Shown piece by piece: positions 24,231 to 31,858 of a DNA stretch of 33,153 nucleotides. A model generated the notes under the pieces. That model was not told where the DNA came from and searched no databases. It worked only from the letters and a program-made list of their open reading frames with translations. The DNA is taken from contig JAKONK010000252.1 of the NCBI GenBank assembly GCA_022701985.1, positions 1-33,153 of the forward strand, read 5' to 3'. The first letter of the stretch is position 1. Every line of letters starts with the position of its first letter. The position numbers and the translations under genes are program-made. This DNA comes from Actinomycetales bacterium. Its GTDB lineage: Bacteria > Actinomycetota > Actinomycetes > Actinomycetales > Quadrisphaeraceae.

Positions 24231-25479
24231 ACGTCAGGACCAGCAGCACGACGTTCAGGGCGATGACGGCGCCCACCGCGAGCCACGCCAGCACCCGGAC
24301 CGGGCGCCCGTCGGCGAAGGGCCCCATCAGGGCGCTGTCGCCGGTGAAGCGCAGCAGCGGCACCAGCACGAAGGGGATGCCGAAGCTCAGCACCACCTGG
24401 CTGAGCACGAGGGCCTGGGTCGGGTCGACCCCGACCACCAGCAGCGCGATGGCGGGCGCCAGCGTGAGCAGGCGGCGCACCAGCAGCGGCGGGGTGCGGT
24501 GCAGCATCCCCTCCCAGATGACCGCGCCCGCCTGGGAGCCGACCGACGTCGACGCCAGACCCGAGGCCAGCAGCCCGATGGCGAACAGGAGCCCGACCGC
24601 CGGCCCCAGCGAGGCCACGACGGCGGCGTGCGCGCCCTCGAGGGTGTCGGTGCCCTCCACGCCGCGCAGGCTGGTGGCCGCGAGCAGCAGCATCGAGATG
24701 TTCACGACGCCCGCCACGAGCAGCGCGGCGACGACGTCGGTGCGCGTGGCCCGCAGCACCCGGGGCACCCGCTCGGCGGGCACGTGCCCGTGGTGGTCGC
24801 GGGCGAGGGCGGAGTGCAGGTAGATCGCGTGCGGCATCACGGTGGCGCCGAGCATGCTGGCGGCGAGCAGCACCGTGCCGGCGCCCTCGAAGCGGGGCAC
24901 CAGCCCCGCGGCGGCCTCGGCCGGGTCGGGCGGGGCCACGAAGAGCCCTGCCACGAAGCCCACGGCGATGACGCCGAGCATCCCGATGACGACGGCCTCG
25001 AAGCGGCGCACGCCGCGGCGGCCGTGCAGGGCCAGCACCGCCGTCGACACCGCGCCGGTGACCAGGCCGCCCAGCCACAGCGGCAGGCCGAACAGCAGGT
25101 GCAGCGCGACGGCCCCGCCGATGACCTCGGCGACGTCGGTGGCGATGGCCACGGCCTGCGCCTGGGTGAAGAACGCCAGGCGCCCGCGGCGGCTCAGCCT
25201 GTCGCGCAGGTGCTCGGGGACGGTGCGCCCCGTGACGACCCCGAGCTTGGCCGAGAGGTACTGGACCAGGACCGCCATCGCGTTGGCGACGACCAGCACC
25301 CACAGCAGCAGGTACCCGTGCTGGGCGCCGGCGGTGAGGTTGGCGGCGACGTTGCCCGGGTCGACGTAGGCGATCGCCGCGACGAAGGCCGGTCCGAGGA
25401 GGGGGAGCAGGCCCCGCTCCGGGGAGGGCATCGCGGGACGCGCCCGCCCGTTCTGCGCGGTAGCGGGCGGTGTCGTCAC
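24217..25479 (-). CDS. mntH: Nramp-family divalent metal (Mn2+) transporter
   Basis: A 420-residue proton-coupled metal importer with about eleven membrane segments. Helix 1 carries the metal-binding DPGN (AYVDPGNVAANL) and helix 6 carries MPH (GATVMPHAIYLHSAL), the two hallmark sites for Mn2+/Fe2+. GTG 25479 gives a short cytoplasmic N-terminus. The start lies 5 nt from the end of the PAP2 gene, and a perfect palindrome lies 20 nt upstream within that gene, suggesting metal-dependent repression by an MntR/DtxR-type protein encoded elsewhere. Confidence 0.94.
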   Translation of the reverse strand: MTTPPATAQNGRARPAMPSPERGLLPLLGPAFVAAIAYVDPGNVAANLTAGAQHGYLLLWVLVVANAMAVLVQYLSAKLGVVTGRTVPEHLRDRLSRRGRLAFFTQAQAVAIATDVAEVIGGAVALHLLFGLPLWLGGLVTGAVSTAVLALHGRRGVRRFEAVVIGMLGVIAVGFVAGLFVAPPDPAEAAAGLVPRFEGAGTVLLAASMLGATVMPHAIYLHSALARDHHGHVPAERVPRVLRATRTDVVAALLVAGVVNISMLLLAATSLRGVEGTDTLEGAHAAVVASLGPAVGLLFAIGLLASGLASTSVGSQAGAVIWEGMLHRTPPLLVRRLLTLAPAIALLVVGVDPTQALVLSQVVLSFGIPFVLVPLLRFTGDSALMGPFADGRPVRVLAWLAVGAVIALNVVLLVLTFTGA

Positions 25480-25483
25480 GCGG

Positions 25484-26368
25484 TCAGCGTGCCACGGGGT
25501 TTCGGTCGACCGAAATCCGGCGCGCCGACAGGCCGCCGACACCGGTGGCCGCGGCCTCGCAGGGCTCGCGGACGTCGAACGGGCCCGTCACCGCGCTCAG
25601 CGGCGGGAGGCCGATGCGGCGGCGCAGCGCCCGGTGGCGCAGCGCCCGCGCCTCGACCGCCACCCCCGCGCGCACGACCAGGACGCCCAGCAGGGCGCCG
25701 GCCAGCAGGTCGCTGAACCAGTGGAAGCCGAGGTAGAGCGAGACCGCGGTCATCACGGTGCTCGGCACGAGCACGACGACCAGCGCGGTCGAGCGCCGCA
25801 CCTGGCGCTGACGGGCGCGCGCCACCAGGACCACCAGCAGCGCGGCCGCCGAGGCGGCGTTGGCGCCGTGGCCCGACGGGAAGGCCTGGCCACCGGCGGT
25901 GAACAGCGAGGGGTCGCCGCTGATGGCGAGGCCGCGGGCCAGGGAGAACTTGGCCACGGCGATGACGACGTTCATCACGAAGATCGTGGCGACCACCATC
26001 CACAGCGACGACCAGCTGCGCCGCCTCCGGCAGGCCCACAGGGCCGCCGCGACGACCAGCGGCGTGACCAGCCAGCGCTGGCCGGTGTGGTCGAGCACGT
26101 GAGCGGCCACGAGGTCGGGGCCGGTGTGGGGGAGCGAGGCCATGGCGGCGTGGACCCGCGGGTCGACGACGGTGGTGAGGGCGCCGCCGAGCAGCAGGTC
26201 GAGCAGGACGCCGACCAGCGCGACGGACGCCACCAGGTGCCAGCGGGACGCCAGCCAGGACGCGACGGCCTCGCGCCGCGACGCCGTCCGGGGCGCGCGC
26301 GCGGTGGCCGCGGAGGCGCGGCGCAGGGGCCCCCCGGGCACGCCGAGGTGCAGCTGGTCGGTGGTCAC
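25484..26368 (-). CDS. PAP2-superfamily phosphatase, membrane-bound
   Basis: A 294-residue lipid-phosphatase-like protein with about six membrane segments. The three active-site motifs are recognisable: K-x6-R-P-like KFSLARG, PSGHGAN (catalytic His) and SLYLGFHWFSD (second His). It probably dephosphorylates prenyl or phosphatidate lipids in the envelope. Motif 1 lacks the usual final Pro. GTG 26368 has AAGGAGG almost touching it, closer than ideal. The last codons carry the mntH palindrome in ISVDRN. Confidence 0.9.
   Translation of the reverse strand: MTTDQLHLGVPGGPLRRASAATARAPRTASRREAVASWLASRWHLVASVALVGVLLDLLLGGALTTVVDPRVHAAMASLPHTGPDLVAAHVLDHTGQRWLVTPLVVAAALWACRRRRSWSSLWMVVATIFVMNVVIAVAKFSLARGLAISGDPSLFTAGGQAFPSGHGANAASAAALLVVLVARARQRQVRRSTALVVVLVPSTVMTAVSLYLGFHWFSDLLAGALLGVLVVRAGVAVEARALRHRALRRRIGLPPLSAVTGPFDVREPCEAAATGVGGLSARRISVDRNPVAR
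25500..25515. promoter_or_regulatory. Perfect 16-bp palindrome at the mntH promoter
   Basis: TTTCGGTCGACCGAAA is fully self-complementary and AT-rich at both ends in a ~75% GC setting. It lies 20 nt before the mntH GTG, overlapping the likely -35 of a promoter whose -10 would be CACGCT, 6 nt before the GTG. Placement and symmetry suit a metal-responsive repressor. It lies inside the PAP2 coding region. Confidence 0.7.
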
Positions 26369-26460
26369 CCCTCCTTGTTACCGCTTTCACATGAACGGAG
26401 CCTGTCGGTTCCCGTCGCTGAGCGTCACGATCACGCAACGATGGCGCGTCCGGGCGCGCC

Positions 26461-27279
26461 TCAGCCGAGGACGGCGGCCCCGCCGGCGGCGCTCACCACC
26501 ACGCCGTCGTCCTGGACCACCGCCCCGGTGACCTCCAGGTCGAAGGGCAGGCCGCCCAGGGGCGCGGTGAAGGCGAGCTGGTCGCTCAGCCCCTGGAGCA
26601 CCCGCCGGGAGAGCCTGTCGAGCAGCCCCACCCCCGTGTCCAGGGACGTCGGGACGGCGCGCAGCTCGGCGGTCCCGTCCTCGCCGGAGCCCACCTCGAG
26701 GGCGACCAGCCCCGACAGCCCGACCTCGCGACCGAGGACCTCCGCCGAGGTCGTGACCCGCAGCTGCTCGGCGGCGGGGGCCACCTCCAGCGGCGGGTCC
26801 TGGCCGGCCAGGACGGCGTTCAGCTCGGGGTAGGCCAGCAGCACCCGGGCGGTCGAGGAGGCCACCCGCACCTGCGGGGTGCCGCCGAGGACGTCGCGCA
26901 GCGGCACGTCCACGTCGCGCAGGTCCGCGCGCACCTCGGCCAGGCGGGGCCCCTCCGTGGGCACGTCCCTGGCGACCACGCGCACCGCCGGGTACCGGCC
27001 CGCCAGCGCCTGCGGCACGAACCAGGCGCCGCCGACCTCCACGTCGACGCCACCGGCCGCGCCGGTCTGCCGCGCCACCACCTGCGCCACCCGCTCCTGC
27101 GCCGCGTCGCGGACGGCGCCGTCGACCACCGGGGCCGCCACCAGCGCGCCACCGGCCAGCACCGCCAGCACCACCACGACGCCCAGCAGGCCCCGCAGCC
27201 GCCGCCGGTGGCGGCGCCGGTGCGCCCGCCCGGGGGCCTGCCGCGGGTCGGGGGACCGCTGGTCGGGGGGCGCCACCAC
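26461..27279 (-). CDS. LmeA/DUF2993-family lipid-binding membrane-anchored protein
   Basis: A 272-residue protein. A basic N-terminus ([11 protein letters not shown]) precedes one membrane helix ([19 protein letters not shown], residues ~31-49), then a ~220-residue extracytoplasmic domain with the DUF2993 pattern: [40 protein letters not shown] and RVVARDVP. In mycobacteria the relative LmeA binds phospholipids and supports lipomannan elongation. Two adjacent GTG codons (27279, 27276) are possible starts. It diverges from uraD with ~34 nt between starts. Confidence 0.88.
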   Translation of the reverse strand: MVAPPDQRSPDPRQAPGRAHRRRHRRRLRGLLGVVVVLAVLAGGALVAAPVVDGAVRDAAQERVAQVVARQTGAAGGVDVEVGGAWFVPQALAGRYPAVRVVARDVPTEGPRLAEVRADLRDVDVPLRDVLGGTPQVRVASSTARVLLAYPELNAVLAGQDPPLEVAPAAEQLRVTTSAEVLGREVGLSGLVALEVGSGEDGTAELRAVPTSLDTGVGLLDRLSRRVLQGLSDQLAFTAPLGGLPFDLEVTGAVVQDDGVVVSAAGGAAVLG

Positions 27280-27300
27280 GCCACGATCGTGCCCGGGCCC

Positions 27301-27306
27301 TAGCCT
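27301..27306 (+). promoter_or_regulatory. -10 element of a leaderless uraD promoter
   Basis: TAGCCT, 7 nt before ATG 27314. No Shine-Dalgarno is present. Confidence 0.55.
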
Positions 27307-27313
27307 CGCCGCC

Positions 27314-27853
27314 ATGCCGCACCTCCTCGACGTCCTCCTCGGCCGCGCCAGCGCCAGCGGCGGTGAGGCGGAGGCGCTCTCGGCCTGCCTCAGCAGCCCG
27401 CTGTGGGTGGCCGGCGTGCTGGACGCGGCGCCCTACCCCGACGTCGAGGCCCTCCTGGAGCAGGCCGACGCCGCGGCGCGGGCCCTGCCCACCGAGGCGG
27501 TGCTGGCCGCGCTCGCCACCCACCCGCGGCTGGGCGAGGAGGTCCCGGGCGACGGGCCCCACGAGTGCATGTGCCGCCTCGAGCAGTCCTCCCTGCCCCG
27601 GGACCCGGCCTCGCGGGAGCGCCTCCTGGACGCGGTCTCCGCCTACGAGGCGCGCTTCGGCCACCACTACCTGGTGCGCGCTGCCGGGCTGGGGGAGGAG
27701 GAGGTGCTCGCCGACCTCGGGGAGCGCCTGGGGAACGACGCCGCCGCCGAGCTGGAGGTCTCCGCCGACCAGCTGCGCCAGGTCGCGCTGCTGCGCCTGC
27801 AGGCCGTGCTGTCCGGCGTCGTCACCACCCCGGCGGAGCCGCAGCGCCCGTGA
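27314..27853 (+). CDS. uraD: 2-oxo-4-hydroxy-4-carboxy-5-ureidoimidazoline decarboxylase (OHCU decarboxylase)
   Basis: A 179-residue enzyme of the urate pathway that decarboxylates OHCU to S-allantoin. Family motifs: [13 protein letters not shown] with the catalytic His, then [10 protein letters not shown] (EQ pair), [21 protein letters not shown] and [13 protein letters not shown]. Length matches the family. ATG 27314 sits 7 nt after a TAGCCT -10. No urate oxidase or HIU hydrolase is nearby, so it is a stand-alone gene here. Its stop overlaps the GTG of the next gene. Confidence 0.9.
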   Translation: MPHLLDVLLGRASASGGEAEALSACLSSPLWVAGVLDAAPYPDVEALLEQADAAARALPTEAVLAALATHPRLGEEVPGDGPHECMCRLEQSSLPRDPASRERLLDAVSAYEARFGHHYLVRAAGLGEEEVLADLGERLGNDAAAELEVSADQLRQVALLRLQAVLSGVVTTPAEPQRP

Positions 27854-28644
27854 GCACCGCGTCGCCGGTGCCGACGGTGCGGCTGCTCGTCGGCCCCGCC
27901 GAGGCCGACGAGCAGGTGGTGCGCCGGTGGGGCGGCCGGGCCCTCGGGCTGCTCGCGCGCCACGCCCCCGACGCGGCGTCGATGGCCGCGGCCGTGGCCC
28001 CCGCGGGTCTGGCCGGCGAGGCGGTGGCCAGCGTGCTCGGCGAGCTGCGGCACCGGCTGCGGAGCGCTCCGGCGTCCGAGGTGTGGTTCGACCTCGCCGA
28101 GGCGCCAGCCGGCGACCCGGCCGGGGCGACGACGGCGGCCGCGGCGGCGGCGGTGGGCGTCGCGGCGGCGCGCCTGGCGGGGCTGGCCGTGCGCGGCGAG
28201 GTCGCCCCCGTGCGGCTGGGCCTGCGGCTCGGGGACCCCGGGACCGGTGGGACGGCTCTCGAGGCCGCCCTCGAGGCGCTGGTCACGACCGCCGAGCGGG
28301 GCGCCGACGCCCCCGAGGTGGAGCTCGGAGCGCTGCCCGAGCGGCTGCTGGTCGTGGTCCCGGGTCCCGGTGGTGCCCCCGGCGCCGCGGCACTCGCCGC
28401 GCTGGAGCGCTCCCGCGGCCTGCCCCCGGGGTGGCTGCAGGAGCGCGCGGAGCCGTCCGCCCGGTCCGCGCCGGTGCTGAGCAGCGCGCAGGAGGGCGAC
28501 GCCGCCGCGGTGCGCGGCGTGTGGGCGGAGCACGCGCGCCTCGTGCTCGAGGCCCGCGCGGCCGGTCTCGAGCCCGGGGTCGAGCGCCACCCGGCGCACC
28601 TGGTCGCCCGGCACCTGACCGACCTGGTGCTCGCCGCTGGCTAG
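27850..28644 (+). CDS. Ala-rich soluble protein, unknown
   Basis: A 264-residue protein from GTG 27850 (GTGA overlap with uraD), ending 11 nt before the miaA start. It has no signal peptide or clear membrane helix. It is Ala/Val/Gly/Leu-rich with seven or so helical stretches and conserved-looking [11 protein letters not shown] and [15 protein letters not shown] segments. There is a strong Ala run ([20 protein letters not shown]). I do not recognise the fold. In other actinobacteria an extradiol-dioxygenase-like gene lies before miaA, but the His residues of that family are absent here. Confidence 0.7.
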   Translation: MSTASPVPTVRLLVGPAEADEQVVRRWGGRALGLLARHAPDAASMAAAVAPAGLAGEAVASVLGELRHRLRSAPASEVWFDLAEAPAGDPAGATTAAAAAAVGVAAARLAGLAVRGEVAPVRLGLRLGDPGTGGTALEAALEALVTTAERGADAPEVELGALPERLLVVVPGPGGAPGAAALAALERSRGLPPGWLQERAEPSARSAPVLSSAQEGDAAAVRGVWAEHARLVLEARAAGLEPGVERHPAHLVARHLTDLVLAAG

Positions 28645-28647
28645 GCT
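28642..28647 (+). promoter_or_regulatory. -10 element of a leaderless miaA promoter
   Basis: TAGGCT, 8 nt before GTG 28656; it overlaps the stop codon of the preceding gene. Confidence 0.5.
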
Positions 28648-28655
28648 CCTCGCCC

Positions 28656-29651
28656 GTGCCGGAACCCACCAGCCCCGGTGGCGCTGACGGAGCACCCCTC
28701 GCCGTCGTCGCCGTCGTCGGCCCGACCGCCACGGGCAAGTCCGACCTGGCCGTCGAGCTCGCGCTGGCCCTGGGCGGCGAGGTCGTCAACGCCGACGCCT
28801 CGCAGGTCTACCGCGGCATGGACGTCGGCACCGCCAAGCTCACCGCGGCCGAGCGCCGCGGCGTGCCGCACCACCTGCTCGACGTGCTCGACGTGCGGCA
28901 GGAGGCGCGGGTCGCCGCCTACCAGCGCGACGCGCGCGCGGCGCTGGCCGACGTCGTGGGCCGCGGCCGCGTCGCCGTCCTGGCCGGCGGCTCGGGCCTG
29001 TACGTCCGCGCGGCCCTCGACGAGCTCGCGTTCCCCCCCACCGACCCCGCCGTCCGCGCCCGGCTGGAGGCGGAGCTCGCGTCGCTGCTCGCGGCGGGGG
29101 AGGACGGCGAGCGCGTGCTCCGCGGCCGCCTCGCGGCGCTCGACCCGGTGGCGGAGTCGTCCCTGACCCGCGGCGACGTGCGCCGCCTCGTGCGCGCCCT
29201 GGAGGTGGTCGAGGTGACCGGCCGGCCCTTCTCGGCGTCGATGCCGGTGCGCCGCTACGACGGCGCCGTCACCGGCCTCGGCCGCGTGGTGCAGCTCGGG
29301 CTGCGCGCCGACCGGGAGGTGCTGCGGGAGCGGATCGCCGCGCGCGTGGACCGGATGGCCGCCGACGGCCTCGTCGCCGAGGTCGAGCGGCTCGCGGGGG
29401 AGGGGCTGCGCGAGGGGCCGACCGCGCGGCGCGCCCTGGGGTACGCCCAGGTGCTCGACGTGCTCGACGGACGCTGCACCCTCGCCGAGGCGCTGGAGGC
29501 CACCACCACCGCCACCCGCCGCTACGCGAGGCGACAGCTGTCGTGGTTCGGCGCCGACCCCCGCGTCCGCTGGCTCGACCCGCGCCCCGGGGGTGAGCGC
29601 GTCGCGCTGGCGGACGCGCTGGAGGCGCTCAGCCCTACGCTGCACCGGTGA
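28656..29651 (+). CDS. miaA: tRNA dimethylallyltransferase MiaA
   Basis: A 331-residue enzyme that transfers dimethylallyl to A37 of tRNA, the substrate for MiaB. The P-loop is [11 protein letters not shown], followed by [27 protein letters not shown] and [11 protein letters not shown]. The C-terminal [16 protein letters not shown] and [10 protein letters not shown] are family hallmarks. GTG 28656 gives a ~16-residue leader before the P-loop strand. Its stop is overlapped by the dapF start (GTGA). Confidence 0.96.
   Translation: MPEPTSPGGADGAPLAVVAVVGPTATGKSDLAVELALALGGEVVNADASQVYRGMDVGTAKLTAAERRGVPHHLLDVLDVRQEARVAAYQRDARAALADVVGRGRVAVLAGGSGLYVRAALDELAFPPTDPAVRARLEAELASLLAAGEDGERVLRGRLAALDPVAESSLTRGDVRRLVRALEVVEVTGRPFSASMPVRRYDGAVTGLGRVVQLGLRADREVLRERIAARVDRMAADGLVAEVERLAGEGLREGPTARRALGYAQVLDVLDGRCTLAEALEATTTATRRYARRQLSWFGADPRVRWLDPRPGGERVALADALEALSPTLHR
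29636..29641 (+). promoter_or_regulatory. Internal -10 element ahead of dapF
   Basis: TACGCT lies inside the miaA 3' end, 6 nt before the dapF GTG, so dapF may be both coupled to miaA and separately transcribed as a leaderless message. Confidence 0.45.
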
Positions 29652-30646
29652 CCAGCGCTCCCGCCTCCCTGCCGTTCACCAAGGGCCACGGCACCGAGAA
29701 CGACTTCGTGCTGCTCACCGACCCCGACGGCGAGCTCGCCCTCGACGCCGTCCTCGCAGCGCGCCTGTGCGACCGCCGCGCCGGGGTGGGCGGTGACGGC
29801 GTGATCCGCGCCGTCCGCTCCGACGCCCTGCCCGACGGCGCCGCCGCCCTCGCCCAGGACCCGGCCGCCACCTGGTTCATGGACTACCGCAACGCCGACG
29901 GCTCGCTGTCGGAGATGTGCGGCAACGGCGTCCGCGTGCTGGTGGCGCACCTGCTGGCCGAGGGCCTCGTCGACGAGGCCGCGCTGCGCGCGTCGCCGGG
30001 CCTGGCCCTGGGCACCCGCGCGGGCGTCCGCCACGTGCGCCGCGTCCGCGGCCCCGAGGGCGAGGACTGGCTCGCCGTCGACATGGGCCCCTGGCACCTG
30101 GTCGAGCCCGTCCGCGCCGCAGACACCGGGGCCGACGCCGAGGTCGGCGTCCACGGCCTGGACGGCGTCAGGCGGCCCGGTCTCTCGGTCGACGTCGGCA
30201 ACCCCCACACCGTCGTGGCGCTCGCCTCCGCCGCCGAGCTCGACGGCGCCGACCTCACCCGCGCGCCGCTGGTCGAGCCGCTGCCGCCGCAGGGCACCAA
30301 CGTCGAGCTCGTCGTCCTGGAGGACGCGCTCGGCACCGGCGGGGCCCGCGGCGCCGCCGACCACGACGAGGCCCCCTTCGCCGGCGCCGTCGGCGTCATC
30401 CGGATGCGCGTCCACGAGCGCGGGGTGGGGGAGACCCGCTCCTGCGGCACCGGCGCCTGCGCCGCGGCCCTCGCGGTCCGCTCCTGGGCCGGCGGCACCG
30501 ACGGCGGGGCCCCTGAGCGGTGGCTGGTGCACGTGCCCGGCGGCACCCTGGCGGTGCGCGTCCTGGAGGGGCAGCGGGTGGAGCTCGCGGGTCCCGCGGT
30601 GCTGCTGGCCCGCGGTGAGGTCGAGCTCGCCGCGCTCGGCGCCTGA
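29648..30646 (+). CDS. dapF: Diaminopimelate epimerase
   Basis: A 332-residue enzyme converting LL- to meso-diaminopimelate for lysine and peptidoglycan synthesis. The two catalytic cysteines are present in [16 protein letters not shown] and [15 protein letters not shown]. Start region [14 protein letters not shown] and [11 protein letters not shown] are typical. It is slightly longer than most (about 280-300), with insertions near residues 60-75 and in the acidic loop before the second Cys. GTG 29648 overlaps the miaA stop. Confidence 0.96.
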   Translation: MTSAPASLPFTKGHGTENDFVLLTDPDGELALDAVLAARLCDRRAGVGGDGVIRAVRSDALPDGAAALAQDPAATWFMDYRNADGSLSEMCGNGVRVLVAHLLAEGLVDEAALRASPGLALGTRAGVRHVRRVRGPEGEDWLAVDMGPWHLVEPVRAADTGADAEVGVHGLDGVRRPGLSVDVGNPHTVVALASAAELDGADLTRAPLVEPLPPQGTNVELVVLEDALGTGGARGAADHDEAPFAGAVGVIRMRVHERGVGETRSCGTGACAAALAVRSWAGGTDGGAPERWLVHVPGGTLAVRVLEGQRVELAGPAVLLARGEVELAALGA

Positions 30647-30878
30647 CGAGCTCCGGCGGGCTCCAGCGGCCTGCGGTGGCGCGCAACGCCGCGGCGCGGC
30701 GACACGCCGGGCGTGACCGGACCGTGATGTGACGGGTGTTCACTGGAGGGGCGGGTGTCCGTTTCGCCCCCCTCTGCGGTGGGTGCGAGCGGCCGCACGG
30801 GGGACCACTTCGGGCAAAGTGGTTGCTGGTCACGCAGCGTCCACCCAAGGTGGACCCAGGGCCACGGGGGAGGTAGCA
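30647..30878. other. Intergenic region with two hairpins
   Basis: 232 nt with no credible gene. It holds ACCACTT/AAGTGGT (30804-30823, 6-nt loop) and GTCCACC/GGTGGAC (30839-30855, 3-nt loop), the second shortly before the ribosome site of the 62-residue gene. The stretch GTTCACTGG and GTGTCCGTTTCG around 30738-30765 is less GC-rich and may contain its promoter. No T-tract follows either hairpin. Confidence 0.45.
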
Positions 30879-31067
30879 GTGGGAGAGGGCACGGGAGCCA
30901 CCAGCGCTCTGCTGGACGCTCCGTCGATCGGCGTCGTCATGGCGCTCGCCGCCGTCAACGACCCCCGCTCCGAGGAGGACGACCGCATGCGTCGTCGCGA
31001 GCGCCTGCTGCACCAGCTCGCCATGGAGCGCCAGCGCCGCACGCGCCGCCCCAGCCGCTCCGCCTGA
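30879..31067 (+). CDS. Small charged protein, unknown (62 aa)
   Basis: Starts at GTG 30879 with GGGGGAGG ~6 nt upstream, the best ribosome site nearby; the longer start at 30729 runs through the hairpin region. The N-terminal half has a short hydrophobic patch (SIGVVMALAAVND) and the C-terminal half is strongly basic (RMRRRERLLHQLAMERQRR), probably one long helix. It lies alone between dapF and the convergent methyltransferase. No family recognised; a nucleic-acid or membrane-surface binding role is conceivable. Confidence 0.65.
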   Translation: MGEGTGATSALLDAPSIGVVMALAAVNDPRSEEDDRMRRRERLLHQLAMERQRRTRRPSRSA

Positions 31068-31091
31068 CCCCGCCCCGCCCCCGGCCCGACC

Positions 31092-31748
31092 TCAGCGGGT
31101 GACCCGCAGCACGCGGTAGCCCTTCTTGGTGGCGGTGCGCTCCGCGGTCCACCCGCGTCCGTCCGCGCGCTCGGCGCCCTGCTCGCCGACCCACCGCAGC
31201 AGCGAGTCGGCACCGAGGTCCTTCGCGACCACGAGGTGCGCGCTGGCACCGGGCGCCAGGCGCGGCAGCCAGGTGAGCAGCAGGGCGTGCAGCGCGTCCT
31301 TGCCGACCCGGATCGGCGGGTTTGACCACAGCGCGGCGACCTCGCGGTCGGCGGGGACGTCCTCCGGGGCGAGGGCGCGGACGCCGCCCAGTCCCAGCCG
31401 CGCCGCGTTCGCGGTGGTCAGCGCGCGGGCGCGCTCGTTGACGTCGACGGCCCACACCTCGCGCGCCGACGGCTCGGCCGAGCGCAGCGCCATCGTCAGG
31501 GCCACCGGGCCCCAGCCGCAGCCGACGTCCAGCAGCGGACCGCCGGACGGGGGCGCGGGCACGTGGTCGAGCAGGACGGCGGTGCCCGTGTCGAGGCGGT
31601 CGCTGCTGAACACCGACGACGACGTCTCCAGCTCCACCTCGCGTCCGTCCAGGCGCACGTGCAGCGGCCGGCGCCGGTCGTCACCCGAGGGCGCGGCGCT
31701 GAAGTAGTGCTCGGCTGCGGCGGTGTTCTCGGGGGTGGGGTCGGGCAC
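31092..31748 (-). CDS. RsmC-like class I methyltransferase (MTS family)
   Basis: A 218-residue SAM-dependent methyltransferase. The SAM motif is LLDVGCGWGPVALTMA, the acidic strand-2 end is VWAVDVNERA, and the catalytic motif is SNPPIRVGKDALH, which defines the RsmC/RlmG (rRNA guanine-N2) group. The N-terminus has HYFSAAP and SSVFSSDRLDTGT, also typical. It is single-domain, as in other actinobacteria. GTG 31748 follows a TAGCGT -10 by 7 nt. The rRNA target is inferred from family. Confidence 0.92.
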   Translation of the reverse strand: MPDPTPENTAAAEHYFSAAPSGDDRRRPLHVRLDGREVELETSSSVFSSDRLDTGTAVLLDHVPAPPSGGPLLDVGCGWGPVALTMALRSAEPSAREVWAVDVNERARALTTANAARLGLGGVRALAPEDVPADREVAALWSNPPIRVGKDALHALLLTWLPRLAPGASAHLVVAKDLGADSLLRWVGEQGAERADGRGWTAERTATKKGYRVLRVTR

Positions 31749-31755
31749 GGCCGGG

Positions 31756-31761
31756 ACGCTA
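31756..31761 (-). promoter_or_regulatory. -10 element of a leaderless methyltransferase promoter
   Basis: Minus-strand TAGCGT, 7 nt before GTG 31748; identical in sequence and spacing to the dienelactone hydrolase element. Confidence 0.55.
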
Positions 31762-31858
31762 GCCCACGGCGCGGGAGGAAACACCGTCGACGCCGTCGGC
31801 GTTGTGAGGAACAGTAGGTGGGTCGCGAGACGCGCGACCACCACGGCCCAGGAGGCGC

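Noticed and set aside
27850-28644. Extradiol dioxygenase-like protein, expected before miaA in some actinobacteria
   Set aside because: None of the metal-binding His motifs of that family can be found in the translation.
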